The notes: generated by a model not told the origin, from the letters alone. DNA of 64,000 nt from Diabrotica undecimpunctata (GCF_040954645.1 NC_092809.1:80193435-80257434); one strand, 5' to 3'. Shown: positions 24,051 through 35,329, counted from the stretch's first letter. Numbers and translations are program-made.

Positions 24051-24486
24051 AAAACAAGTAATTTTGCAGAAAGCTTACTGATGCCACCCGGTTGCCGCGG
24101 AAGTTACGCTAAAACGTCTTTTGACGTGACCCGCCCTTAAAGAGTTACACAATGAAATGTTTTTAAAACAAATTTTAATACAGTTTCCACACCACCCGAG
24201 AGGTATGTCTTGTGCCGCATTACTTTTTTTTAAATGGGTGTTCGCCAAGAGCCATATTTTCCCATTAAATAAAATAAACAAAACGCTTAAACAGTATAAA
24301 ACAAAACAAAATAAAATCCTATAAAAGAAAATAAAATTCTATAAAAACAAAATAAAAATAATTTTGGATGTAACAAAACATTGTTCTATTCTAACACAAA
24401 CACTATACACACTTACTATGTTCTTCTCATTTTTTTTTGTTTTTGGTTTTTTTATGCTGATGTTCCTACTAAACTATTAGAAAATA
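24051..24486. other. Downstream flank of the DD82E transposase gene
   Basis: This interval lies 3' of the minus-strand transposase. It has a GC-richer piece near 24080-24140 and poly-A/AAAATAAA runs near 24290-24360. It should contain the left terminal repeat of the transposon, but I could not match any piece to the other side, so the element end is unresolved. Confidence 0.45.
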
Positions 24487-25887
24487 TTATTCGCTGTCTA
24501 AATCTGAAGATGTAGTGCTGCTATCGCTGTCATTATCTTCACCTGGTGTAATTATAATTGGCTCTAGTAAAACTTCGACATGAGTGTCAAGTTCCCACAT
24601 ACGATATTCTTCTTTAATTATGTGGCCTATACATTTAGCCCATTTCTCTGGAGTTACATGGAGGATTGCTTGAATCAAAAGTTCCTTAACTTCGTTTAAT
24701 TTGAACGTTTTGTTATTGCGTGCTACTTCTCCTTTCACTTGCGCCCAGATAAGTTCAATGGGATTAAGTTCGCAATGATAAGGTGGTAGACGCAGAACTT
24801 TAACACCATAATCTTTTGCAGTTTCATCCACAACATATTTAAGATATTCACTTTTCCTTAACCGTGCAATGTCAAGTAGTTGAATTTTGAGCATTGATTC
24901 TTCGTATGCAATCCCCTTTTCTGTAAGCCATTCTTGAATTCTCCCTTTCCGCCATGCCGTCGTCGGTAATTGTTCTAGTCTGCGGCTATGATATGGCGCA
25001 TTGTCCATAACAACCACAGACCCAGATTCCAATTTTGGTAAGATTCTCTTAAACCAGAGCTCAAATACTTCAGAAGTCATTTCTTCATGATAATCACCTG
25101 TTTTTTTCGACTCAAATTGAAGCAAACCACCATCAAGGAACCCTGTATCACTTCCTATATGGGTGATGATTAAACGCCGTCCCTTTCCTGATGGAGCCTT
25201 TAATCCTGTAGACCAGCCTTCTATAAATGCTTCGCGTTTACTTTTTACATTTAAATCTTGCCAAACTTTTCCAACTGTATGACCTTCGTTAATCCAGGTT
25301 TTATCCAAATAATATATTTTGCATCCAGTGCTGCGAATTTTTCGTATTTCTTCTAAATATTTTCTTATCCACAGAATAATTTCATTTTTTTCTAATAGCA
25401 TACTTTTTCTGTTGCGTTTTACGTATCGAAAGTTCATTTCGTGCATGGTCCTGATTAAGACCCTACGAGATATCTTGGGTAAAGAGTCATCATTTTCGAG
25501 CTCTTGAGAAATTTTTTTCAGTGTTGGAATTTCACTCCGAAAATAAAATGAATGAATTTTTCGACGTATAGTATTCCTTGTCTCGTCATCCAAAACAATG
25601 CTTTTCCTACCTCTAGTTTTACCTTTTTCTTGCTTTTTATTTTCCGATGTATTTTTAAGTACACGATAAATACAGCTAACGGATACTTTTGTTAAACTGC
25701 TACAAATGTCGACCGCTTGGCTAACGTTTAATGCCATTTTTCTGCCGACAATTCCTTCATAAACGTTTCGTATCATTACCTTCTCTTCGGACGTTAACAT
25801 TTTCCGTCTCTTTTGCGGCTTTTCATTCTTGGAATCAACATCAGAATTTTGCTGTCTTCTCTTGGAACAACTCGGTTTTTCGTCCAT
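24487..25887 (-). CDS. DD82E (Sailor-like) Tc1/mariner-superfamily transposase, full open frame
   Basis: This 466-codon frame is uninterrupted from ATG at 25885-25887 to a stop at 24487. Residues 1-35 are basic and charged, and residues 35-150 form helix-turn-helix-like DNA-binding domains (SQAVDICSSLTKVSVSCIYR). The catalytic DDE_3 domain follows, with D195 in YYLDKTWINEGH, D295 in VVVMDNAPYHSR and E378 in PPYHCELNPIELIW. Eighty-two residues separate D295 and E378. That spacing matches the DD82E group known as Sailor, far from the usual DD34E/D. The C-terminus is acidic (EDNDSDSSTTSSDLDSE). The protein would act in the nucleus to cut and rejoin its own element. Terminal repeats were not located, and a BEL/Pao element sits 192 bp upstream of the start. 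Confidence 0.88.
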   Translation of the reverse strand: MDEKPSCSKRRQQNSDVDSKNEKPQKRRKMLTSEEKVMIRNVYEGIVGRKMALNVSQAVDICSSLTKVSVSCIYRVLKNTSENKKQEKGKTRGRKSIVLDDETRNTIRRKIHSFYFRSEIPTLKKISQELENDDSLPKISRRVLIRTMHEMNFRYVKRNRKSMLLEKNEIILWIRKYLEEIRKIRSTGCKIYYLDKTWINEGHTVGKVWQDLNVKSKREAFIEGWSTGLKAPSGKGRRLIITHIGSDTGFLDGGLLQFESKKTGDYHEEMTSEVFELWFKRILPKLESGSVVVMDNAPYHSRRLEQLPTTAWRKGRIQEWLTEKGIAYEESMLKIQLLDIARLRKSEYLKYVVDETAKDYGVKVLRLPPYHCELNPIELIWAQVKGEVARNNKTFKLNEVKELLIQAILHVTPEKWAKCIGHIIKEEYRMWELDTHVEVLLEPIIITPGEDNDSDSSTTSSDLDSE

Positions 25888-26079
25888 TGTATTTCAATAA
25901 TCTGGATATATACTATATATACAATAATTTCAAAGAATATAACTAAATATTTACTATAAAACGACAAACTATAACCCTCTTATTATCAATAACACGTTTT
26001 ATCAATACTACAATACAGTATTGATAAAACAATATTGACAACAATAAGTTTACAAACTTATCACATAAAATATACTCAC

Positions 26080-26545
26080 TGTCCAATATCAAATCTTCAG
26101 AATTCATATCCGAAATTGGACAGTATAATTTTATCACCCAGTAGACCGAATGAATCTATTTGTTATTAAATACACACACGTAGTTAATTAGGTTACATAC
26201 ACATTTGGTCAATTATAAATAATAATTTGGACATCAGTCAAAAGTACTGACAAAGTTAAACAATTTACATAAATTAAATACACATATCACGCTAGGTACG
26301 CGAAAAATATTGACCCAAATAGAATTTATATAAAACTAATATCTCTTGACTAGAGAAGCATTCAATCAATATTCACTCAACGAACATATAGTCTTCAACG
26401 ATCAACTTCATCAGTCTCTACTCAAAGTAATCCCGGGTCTACACCCATAGTGTACGTCTCAACAATAAACTCTGCTACTATTATTTGGTGTTTCCATTAC
26501 AACAGAACGAACATCTTCACTGAGCCAACGAAGGGAATTTGTTCA
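26080..26545 (+). repeat. 5' LTR of the BEL/Pao element
   Basis: It begins tgtccaatatcaaatcttc and ends aagggaatttgttca. The following bases tggtcctatcgagaaacaga are the expected primer-binding position; the tRNA is not identified. The LTR would carry the promoter of the element. Confidence 0.95.
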
Positions 26546-26649
26546 TGGTCCTATCGAGAAACAGAATACTTCAAGGAAGTTTGAGAGAGCCTATACAGTC
26601 CACGCCAGCAACACCCTCAGTAGCAGAGAGAGACCACTAGACCCGGGAG

Positions 26650-27248
26650 AACGAGAGCAGTACCAAAGCCAAGAGCCATACTAGAGCCGAGAGCCATACT
26701 AGAGCCGAGAGCAGTACCAGAGCTGAGAGCAGTACCAAAGCCGAGAGCCATACTAGAGCCGAGAGCGGTACTAGAGCCGAGAGCAGTACCAAAGCCGAGA
26801 GCCATACTAGAGCCGAGAGCAGTACCAAAGCCGAGAGCCATACTAGAGCCGAGAGCGGTACCAAAGCCGAGAGCCATACTAGAGCCGAGAGCGGTACCAA
26901 AGCCGAGAGCCATACTAGAGCCGAGAGCGGTACCAGAGCCGAGAGCAGTACCAAAGCCGAGAGCCATACTAGAGCCGAGAGCAGTACCAAAGCCGAGAGC
27001 CATACTAGAGCCGAGAGCGGTACCAAATCCAAGAGCCATACTAGAGCCGAGAGCGGTACCAAAGCCGAGAGCCATACTAGAGCCGAGAGCGGTACCAGAG
27101 CCGAGAGCAGTACCAAAGCCGAGAGCCAGACTAGAGCCGAGAGCGGTACCAGAGCCGAGTGCCATACTAGAGCCGAGAGCAGTACCAAAGCCGAGAGCCA
27201 TATTAGAGCCGAGAGCAGTACCAAAGCCGAGAGCCATACTAGAGCCGC
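26650..27248 (+). repeat. 18-bp minisatellite in the BEL/Pao leader
   Basis: About 33 head-to-tail copies of agccgagagcNNTACNAN occur in three main types: agccgagagccatactag, agccgagagcagtaccaa and agccgagagcggtaccag. They often alternate as 36- or 54-bp higher-order groups. It lies between the 5' LTR and the gag start. The unit length is a multiple of three, so several frames stay open on both strands, but none has a plausible start that links to gag. Confidence 0.92.
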
Positions 27249-27314
27249 AGAGCAGCCAAAGGACAGGACCGATTGCAGAACCCACCAGAAGCGAGGGATC
27301 CTCAACGTCTAAGA

Positions 27315-27890
27315 ACACAAAAAACCGTAAGTTTTTGAATAATTACAAAATCTTCCAACTTTTACAATCTTACAATTTAACAAGTTTTTTTTTATTACAA
27401 TTTAACAATTTAGAACAACAATCTCCACTCTATCAATCGTATAATAATGTACTTTAGAATGCATACCATTTAAATAATACAGAGAATTGATAAAACAAAA
27501 ATAAACGTCATTCACAACTATAATTAACTAAACAGTAATTTTGTATGACAATTTGAAAAAAGAAACGTTCATACATATAGCTTGCTTTTAATTACAATTA
27601 AATATTTTATTTGGAAAAATTAAAATAATTACGTAGCAAATAATTTCATTTATTTTGATAACAATATATATATATGTATATATATCATTATAAGAGTGTG
27701 TGGATTACATCTTGACCTACCTCAATGCAAAGAATAGCACAGCAGGCAAGGTCAAACTCATATTTCGCTAAATTGCACATTCCGATAGAAAAGAAAGTGT
27801 TATAATACAGGTATACTTATTTAATACATAACGTACATTTAGTATTGTCTAATATATTTACCGCTGAATGTAAAATTTTTTAAAATAATC
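27315..27890 (+). other. BEL/Pao leader between minisatellite and gag start
   Basis: A good splice-donor-like sequence, aaccgtaagtttt, lies at about 27325-27338 just after the minisatellite. The remainder is AT-rich with a short (TA)n run near 27665-27690. An intron in the leader, or a donor for an env RNA, is possible but unproven. Confidence 0.45.
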
Positions 27891-30800
27891 ATGGAGAGTC
27901 TATACGTTAAGCAAGCGGAAATAGGAACAGAAATAGTGAAACTCGTTTCAAATACAAAAAAGGATTCCCAATCTCGGAAAAATCAACAATACATCCGGGA
28001 TAGACAGGAAAAATTAGAAGAATATTGGGCAAAATTTTTAAATAACCACGAAAAGCTGCTAGAAGGGGGTATAACGAAAGAAAAATATTTTGAAACAAAA
28101 TACTATGATCAGGTATTTAAGACATACATTGAGGGGAAAACCCTGTTGGAAGAATATGGAAGGGTGCTGAAAAGAGGAAAAGCACCGAAAGTAAAGGAGA
28201 TACAGATAAGAAAACAAAGAATCGAGGAATTATTACGGCCAGAAAATGAACAAGACTTGCAGGAGGATGAAGAATTGCAGTCAGAGTTAAGAGAATACAT
28301 GGAAAAGGTGAATACACTAATGATTGAAGCAGCAGTAAATGAGGAACTGGACGCTACAGATATTGGAGAAGTAGAGAGAATAAATCATCTAAAGAGGAAA
28401 GTCAGGGAAGTTTTAAAGAAAATAAGGCCAGGAATGCAACGGCCAGAAAGCACACAGAGGAGGGACGGTGTGACATTGCCGCAGGTAAAAATCCCTGTGT
28501 ATGAAGGCAGATATGAAACGTGGAGAACTTTCCACGATCTGTTTACTAAAGTAATACATGAAAACGACCAGTTATCAAACGCAGAAAAAATGCAGTACCT
28601 AAAAACTCAAGTAAGAGGGGAAGCCAACAGAATGATACAACACTTAAACATATCCGAGGCCAACTACGAAGTGGCCTGGAACATGCTAAAAGATAGGTAT
28701 GAGAACCCAAGGATGATATTGTTTAAATTAATAGACAGGATGCTACTAGCGCAGGAAGTAAAGGAATCTTCTGCTAGAGCATTGAAATCACTACATGACA
28801 CCTTCCACGAAAGTCTGGAAGCCATAGGAGGGTTAGGAACAGACACGGAAGCGTGGAGCCCATTGATAGCCCGAATTATCATAACGAAATGGGACAATGA
28901 AACTAGGAGGCTGTACGAAAACCACATTGGAGACAGTAGAGAGATACCGACGTACAAATCGACACAAACATTCCTACAGCGAAGATTTCAGACACTGGAA
29001 CTGCTGGAGTCAGAAAAAAGACAAGAGAAGCAAGGAGGATCTCTTAGGAAACCAAGAACACATTGCGTGATATGCAACGGAGATCACGGAGTACCGAACT
29101 GCAGAGAATTTCAGGAACTCAATGTAAGAGACCGGAACAGGATGATAAAAGAAAAAGGATTGTGTACAAACTGCCTAGCACATAAAAAAGAAAAACAATG
29201 TTATTCACAATATAGGTGCAGACACTGTGGCGGAGACCACCACCATATGTTGCATTATGAAAAAGGAAACACAAGCAACAAAAGAAACTCCAATGAAACG
29301 AAACGAGAACAAACACAAGAAAGAAATGGAAGAGATTCAAACAATAGAAGAAACGGGTACCAAGCTGATAGGTACAGAGGAGGAAATAATAATCCATACA
29401 ACGCCAGAGAACAAAATAACGGAAGGCGAGAAAATACACAAGATACCAATGGGCCTAGGAATAGCAACGACCAGCAAAGAGGGCAGAATTCAGTAAACTG
29501 TGCAAGCCATAAGGAAGGTGAAGCATTACTAGCGACAGCTGTGGTACGCATAAGAGATGCGAAAGGAGATTCACACATAATGAGAGCACTAATCGACCAA
29601 GGGTCACAATGCGCATTTATAACGGAACAAGCTGCGACGACGCTAGGAACAACAAGGAAGCCCATACAGGCGACCATATCCGGGATAGGCTCGTCAGGAG
29701 AAAAAACAGCCAACTGGAGTATGAAACTTTTAATCGAAACTCATTACGAAAGTGACTTCGAGATGGAAATAGAAGCACTAGTACTACCGAAGATAACAAG
29801 GAATTTACCGGAAAAGGATATAATTCTACCGGACTATAACGAGAAAAATGCAATACTGGCAGATCCAAGATATTACAAGGTAGGGAAGATAGACTTACTA
29901 CTAGGAGTAAAAGAATACAGTTACATATTGACAGAAGGGATGCACAGAATAAGTAATGGACTCCTGAGTCAAAACACCAAACTAGGATGGATAGTTTCGG
30001 GAATAGCACGAGAAAGGGAGAATATAAAAGCAGAAGTATGCTGTATGATATCAAGACAAGAAATGGACGTACAAATAAAGAACTTCTGGGAATTAGAAGA
30101 AGTAAATCAGGATACAAGTTTCTCAGTGGAAGAACAAGAATGTGAAGAACTGTATCGACAGACTGTAAAAAGGAATGAAGAAGGGAGATACGAAGTAAAA
30201 ATTCCGTTTAGGGAAGACGTCGCAAAGTTAGGAGAATCTAAACAGCAAGCATTCGCCAGATTGATGCAACTAGAAAGGAAGTTTGCAAAAGACAAACAGT
30301 TAGAAGCGAATTACAGACAATTCATGGAAGATTATGAAAACCAAGGTCATATGGTAATAGCAGAAAACCAGGGAGATGGGTACTACTTACCTCATCATCC
30401 AGTGAGAAAAGAGGACAGTACTACAACGAAAATAAGAGCCGTGTTTGATGCATCAAGCAAAAGCTCATCGGCAGTAAGCCTGAATGATATTATGCACACA
30501 GGGCCGAAATTACAACAAGACTTGACAAATATACTATTACGATGGAGATCCAATAAGGTAGCATACTCAGCGGATCTGGAAAAAATGTTTAGACAAATCA
30601 GAATGGCAGAAGAAGACCAAAAATATCAAAAAATTTTGTGGAGAAAGGACACAAAGGACCACATACAAGAGTATAACTTAACGACGGTGACATACGGCAC
30701 GGCCGCAGCACCCTTTTTAGCGTTAAGAACAATACAACAATTACAAGAAGACGAAGGAGCGAGGTTCCCGTTGGCATCGAAAATTGTAAAAGAAAACATG

Positions 30801-31016
30801 TATGTAGACGATATACTAGGAGGAGCTGAGACAGTGCAGGAAGCAGAAACAGCCCAAAAGGAATTAATACAACTGTTCAGAAAAGGAGGTTTCACTCTTA
30901 GAAAATGGTTGAGCAACGAAGAAAAAATAATGGAGAACGTACCGGAGGATATGAGGAACGTAGACTCGAAGGCATTCAAACAAGAAGAAGTACGGAAAAC
31001 GTTAGGAATACACTAG
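27891..31016 (+). CDS. BEL/Pao gag-protease-RT part of the polyprotein, ending at an in-frame TAG
   Basis: ATG 27891 opens 1041 codons. Residues 1-180 are charged and helical. The gag domain (DUF1759-like) starts near 194 (LPQVKIPVYEGRYETWRTF). Zinc knuckles are near 392-402 (CVICNGDHGVPNC) and 425-455 (CRHCGGDHHHMLH). A Gln/Asn/Arg-rich linker follows, then the A17-type aspartic protease near 567 (LIDQGSQCAFI). The RT has YSADLEKMFRQI near 892 and the catalytic YVDDILGG near 971. TAG at 31014-31016 interrupts the RT-RNase H region, and the same frame continues for 1,392 more codons. A stop inside RT is unlike programmed stops between gag and pol, so it is probably a recent nonsense mutation in an otherwise intact gene. 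Confidence 0.92.
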   Translation: MESLYVKQAEIGTEIVKLVSNTKKDSQSRKNQQYIRDRQEKLEEYWAKFLNNHEKLLEGGITKEKYFETKYYDQVFKTYIEGKTLLEEYGRVLKRGKAPKVKEIQIRKQRIEELLRPENEQDLQEDEELQSELREYMEKVNTLMIEAAVNEELDATDIGEVERINHLKRKVREVLKKIRPGMQRPESTQRRDGVTLPQVKIPVYEGRYETWRTFHDLFTKVIHENDQLSNAEKMQYLKTQVRGEANRMIQHLNISEANYEVAWNMLKDRYENPRMILFKLIDRMLLAQEVKESSARALKSLHDTFHESLEAIGGLGTDTEAWSPLIARIIITKWDNETRRLYENHIGDSREIPTYKSTQTFLQRRFQTLELLESEKRQEKQGGSLRKPRTHCVICNGDHGVPNCREFQELNVRDRNRMIKEKGLCTNCLAHKKEKQCYSQYRCRHCGGDHHHMLHYEKGNTSNKRNSNETKREQTQERNGRDSNNRRNGYQADRYRGGNNNPYNAREQNNGRRENTQDTNGPRNSNDQQRGQNSVNCASHKEGEALLATAVVRIRDAKGDSHIMRALIDQGSQCAFITEQAATTLGTTRKPIQATISGIGSSGEKTANWSMKLLIETHYESDFEMEIEALVLPKITRNLPEKDIILPDYNEKNAILADPRYYKVGKIDLLLGVKEYSYILTEGMHRISNGLLSQNTKLGWIVSGIARERENIKAEVCCMISRQEMDVQIKNFWELEEVNQDTSFSVEEQECEELYRQTVKRNEEGRYEVKIPFREDVAKLGESKQQAFARLMQLERKFAKDKQLEANYRQFMEDYENQGHMVIAENQGDGYYLPHHPVRKEDSTTTKIRAVFDASSKSSSAVSLNDIMHTGPKLQQDLTNILLRWRSNKVAYSADLEKMFRQIRMAEEDQKYQKILWRKDTKDHIQEYNLTTVTYGTAAAPFLALRTIQQLQEDEGARFPLASKIVKENMYVDDILGGAETVQEAETAQKELIQLFRKGGFTLRKWLSNEEKIMENVPEDMRNVDSKAFKQEEVRKTLGIH

Positions 31017-34000
31017 TCACCTAAAGAGGATATAATCACATTCAAAATAGGGATAACGACGGCAAAGAAAATAACGAAAAGACACGTACTGTCAGAAGTA
31101 GCAAAACTATACGACCCACTGGGATGGATAGCACCTGTAGTAATTCAGGCGAAAATGTTCATACAGGAATTATGGGAGCAAAAGACCAGTTGGGATAAAG
31201 AATTAACTAGCAACCAACAAAGCAGGTGGAATACATACCAGGCGCAATTAGTAAATCTGGAGAAAATAACATTGCCCAGGTGGAACAACTTAAGCAAGAT
31301 AAACAGAGTAGAACTGCATGGATTTGCAGATGCGTCTATGAAAAGATATGGAGCGGTAATCTACTCAAGGGTATTAGGCCCAGAAATTAAAACGAATCTA
31401 ATGATAGCAAAATCGAAAGTCGCACCATTGAAAGGGAAAACGACGTTACCGAGGCTCGAGCTGTGTGCCGCGGTACTACTAGCAAATTTAATGAAGAAAA
31501 CCCTACAAGCATTGAACAGGGAAAACATTGAGGTATATGCATGGTCGGACTCAACGATAACCCTGGCTTGGATAAGGGGATCATCAAAAAGGTGGAAAAT
31601 GTTCGTCGCCAACAGAGTAGAGGAAATAAGACGCGTTATAGGACCGAAAAATTGGCATAAGGTAGATACAAAGGAAAATCCAGCGGACATCCTCTCACGT
31701 GGAAGTACCGCATCAGAATTATTAGAAGCAGAGCTATGGTGGAAGGGACCAACTTGGCTAACTAGTAACAAAACTTTAACTCAGGAATCAGAAGAAATAC
31801 CAGAGACAAATGAGGAGGAAGTCAAAACGAAAATAACGGTGCACACGACAACGATAAAGGAAGACATATGCGAGAGATTCTCAAATTTAGAAAGAATGAG
31901 AAGAGTACTTTCATATTGTAGGAGATTTGCAGACAAATGCAGAAAAAAGAAGGACAATGGGCAAAGTCAGCTTACAGTCCAAGAATTAGAGGAAACGCTA
32001 TTAAAGGTGATAAAGCACACACAGCACGCCTACTTCAAACCAGAAATAAATAAGCTGGAGAAGAAACAGCAATTAGACAAGAAAAATAAATTAGCGTCAT
32101 TGGTACCATTCCTGGATAGACAAGGAATTCTAAGAGTCACCGGAAGACTGAGACACACGAATCTAAAGTACGGAGAAAAACATCCGATAATTTTGCCAAA
32201 GGATAGTGCATTAACAAAGTTACTTATAACAGATAGTCACGCAAGAAATCTACATAGCGGATTACAACAAACACTACAGTACATAAAAAGGAAATACTGG
32301 ATAATCAACGGCAGAAGAACCGTGAAAGATCATCTAGCAAAATGTTTAAGGTGCAGGAGGTATAAAAGCCAAGCAGCACAACAATTAATGGGAGATCTAC
32401 CGAAAGACAGAGTGAACCCGAGTCATCCCTTTACTAACACAGGGATAGATTATGCCGGGCCAATAAAAATAAGTACCACGAGAGGCAGAGGACAGAGGAG
32501 CTATAAGGGCTACATCTCAGTATTTGTGTGTCTGTCAACGAAGGCAGTACACCTTGAGGTAGTAAGCGATATGTCTACGGATGCTTTCATCGCAGCGTTC
32601 AAGAGATTTACGGCACGCAGAGGACAGTGCAACAACGTATACAGCGATAACGGAACCACATTCGTAGGAACAGCAAATTTGTTGAAAAAAGAAAATCAAA
32701 AAATAGATGACGAGATAAAACAAGGATTACGGGCACTAGGTACCCAGTGGCATGTCATACCTGCATATGCACCACATTTCGGAGGATTATGGGAGAGCGC
32801 AGTGCGAATAATGAAATATCACTTGAAAAGAATCATCGGGGAAACAGTTCTAACATATGAAGAATTGAGTACGGTGCTGGCACAAATAGAAGCATGTATG
32901 AACTCGAGACCATTATGTGGGTCATCAGAAGACCCTGAAGGGAAAATAGCCCTGACACCAGCTCACTTCCTTATAGGGAGAGAAATTATATCACCAAATC
33001 GGGAAGAAGAGCTTACGACTTATTTGAAGATGCCGACGAGGTGGAGATTAGTGGAGAAAATAAAAAGAGACTTCTGGAAAATTTGGAAACAGGAATACCT
33101 GCACCAATTACAACAGAGAAATAGATGGCATAAGGCGCACCCTAACATAAAAGAAGAAGAAATAGTTATAATTAAAGAAGAGGATACACCTCCAGGCAGA
33201 TGGCCATTAGCGAGGGTAACAGAAACACACCCTGGAGCGGAGGGATTAACCAGAGTAGTAACAGTGAGAAAGGCAAACGGGAAACTGACTAAAAGACCCA
33301 TACATAAGCTAATACGACTGGAAGAAGAGAAACAGGAAAAGCCGAAAAAGGCAGCAGCACTAAGATGGAAGAAAATACTAGTAGCTATAATGTTTTTAAC
33401 GATGTTAAAACCCATAAAGGCAGAACCGTATAAAATATATAATCCGGTACCAGGATTTTTCACAGAAGACCTTGGAGAGGTCGTCATAGACCGGGGAACA
33501 TTTCGAATAAAGGTGTTACTCGAAAAAGGAAGAATTCGAACAGAGCACCAACTAATAGGAAATATGATACAAGGCGTACGAGAACTGTGTCATGAGATAA
33601 AAATCGTGAATTGTAAGGATATAATAGAGAAGTTAGAGGAAGGACAAAGAAAGGCGGAGTCAGTAAGCGAGGGGTTGACAGTAGAAATAAAAGGAAGGGA
33701 AAGAAGAGGAATATTAGGAACAATATTAACCTCAGTATTTGGAGTCAATGACGAAGCCTACAGTAACATTGAAGCATTAGATAATAACCAAAAGGAGCTA
33801 ATAAAGGGATCACAGCACCAGGCGAAGATAATGTTAGAAACAATAACATCAATCAATCACACAGAGAACAGGATAAACAAGCAAATGAACAAGTTTAACA
33901 AAGCACTAATCACAGGTCTACAAGAAATATCTAAAGGACTTAACGAAGTAGAAGACAAAGCACAAAAACTAGAAACCGAATATAGCACGTTACGAATACA

Positions 34001-35195
34001 AACGATAGCATTACAAGTTATGGACTTCATAAACGAATATACTCAATTTTACGAGGGAATATTAAACCTTCACTATAACCACGGACACTTCATTGATATA
34101 GTGAAACCGGGTGAAATAACCAAATTAATAGGGAAAGCAGGGCAGATACTGCCTCAAGGGGTCGAAATACGACGACAACCCATTATAGAAACAGAAGTCA
34201 GTCATGACGACAGATATATAACAGTCATCGGCTACTTCATAGTGACAGGGAAAAATAAGTACAGCATGCTCAAAGTCACGGCCATACCACTTAACGTTGA
34301 GGGGTCGGTGTTGCGCACATTTGTCGCCCCAAGGAATCTACTGGTCGTAGATTATAACACACTGCACTACTTCGAATTGACCACGGAAGATAGAGAAAGG
34401 TGCTTACTGTTGACAAAGGCGCAGATAGCGTGCTCACCAACGGCTATAAGAAACATGGATACCCAACCAAACTGCATACTAGAAGAAATTTATGAGCGAT
34501 CTAAGAATAGCACATGTCCAGTGGTAGCCAGGACAATACAGACAGCTCAATGGAGTAAGATGGGTACTCCCAACCTCTGGCTAGTTATCACGCCAGTCAC
34601 GATACACATATCCATTATTTGCGATGGAAATCGGAGCGAAAGAGTACTGGAACGAGTCACATTCCTGAAGCTTTCACCCAAATGTATCGCCCAAACGAAA
34701 AATATTACATTACTCCCCACTAGCAGTGGGGTGGACAGAGCAGTGACGAGTTACCTGAAGTCGCCAATCACTCCCGTGGCCCAACTGGTGGCGAGGACAC
34801 CCCGCAAGTTTAACACGCCTCTAAACACCTACCTTGACATACCAGGAGGAGAGCTACGTCATGTGTTACTTGAGGAGGAGAGTCTGGAACAAGAAATGAC
34901 GCATACGCAGTGGCGATCGATTCACGAATCTAATTGGCATTATTTTGTGGCCACCGGGATCATTACTATAATGGTAATAATTGGGATACTCACGTTATGG
35001 AAGTACCGTCCTGTTGCACGACTATGTCGTTCAGGGAATCCACAAACTCAGACTAACGAACAGGAAGTACCTGTATTAGTTAGTAATCGGCACAACAATG
35101 TACGGTCGACTTCCCAAGTTGACATCCCACTTTCCACATTTTCATCCAATTGCCCTAATTTTAATCTAGAGATAGAGTCGGACATTGATAGCTAG
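31017..35195 (+). pseudogene. BEL/Pao RNase H-integrase-env part, downstream of the TAG
   Basis: This is the in-frame continuation after the amber codon; the first ATG (31155) is internal and not a start. RNase H: LHGFADASMKRYGAVIY near 31315 and AWSDSTITLAWIRG near 31545. The integrase has an H2C2 zinc domain near 32230-32360 (DSHARNLHSG, then CLRCRRYKSQ). The DDE core has aspartates in GIDYAGPI (about 32445) and VYSDNGTTF (about 32638) and the glutamate in HFGGLWESAV (about 32775). A DUF5641-like C-terminal domain spans about 33030-33330. Env is fused in frame from about 33360 to TAG 35193-35195. Every catalytic residue I can check is present. All of it would be cut off from translation by the upstream amber codon unless that is read through. 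Confidence 0.9.
33360..35195 (+). other. F-like envelope region of the BEL/Pao element
   Basis: About 610 codons follow the integrase without an intervening stop. A hydrophobic segment (about 33370-33420, ending PIKAEPYK) looks like an internal signal peptide. A basic site RERR at about 33697-33708 is followed by a glycine-rich hydrophobic segment (GILGTILTSVFG), as at the cleavage site and fusion peptide of baculovirus F-like and errantiviral Env proteins. A long helical region and a cysteine-containing part follow (about 34390-34700). A transmembrane helix (VATGIITIMVIIGILTLW, about 34950-35000) and a ~65-residue cytoplasmic tail close it. By family knowledge such proteins mediate membrane fusion. 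How it would be expressed apart from pol is not visible. Confidence 0.8.
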
Positions 35196-35329
35196 GGTAC
35201 GGTTGGAAGATTATTGATTATTCTTAAACTATTTATAATTTATCATGTTTGAATTTTACTATGTTATGTAATACTTATATGTAAACTTTGAGTATTGACA
35301 CTTGGGCCAGATTGCCCGATTCCGCAGTA

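Noticed and set aside
26617..27318. Two overlapping minus-strand frames of 233 and 222 codons with Gly/Ala/Leu-rich repeats
   Set aside because: They are produced by the 18-bp minisatellite, whose unit length keeps frames open in several phases. They lie antisense in a retrotransposon leader and match no protein type.
29119..30117. Several long minus-strand frames under gag-pol of the BEL/Pao element
   Set aside because: Purine-rich coding strands leave long antisense frames. None has a motif, and all lie fully inside the plus-strand gene.
31155..31157. ATG as the start of a separate 1346-codon gene
   Set aside because: The frame is the uninterrupted continuation of the polyprotein after the amber codon, and RNase H-adjacent coding sequence begins at 31017, upstream of this ATG.
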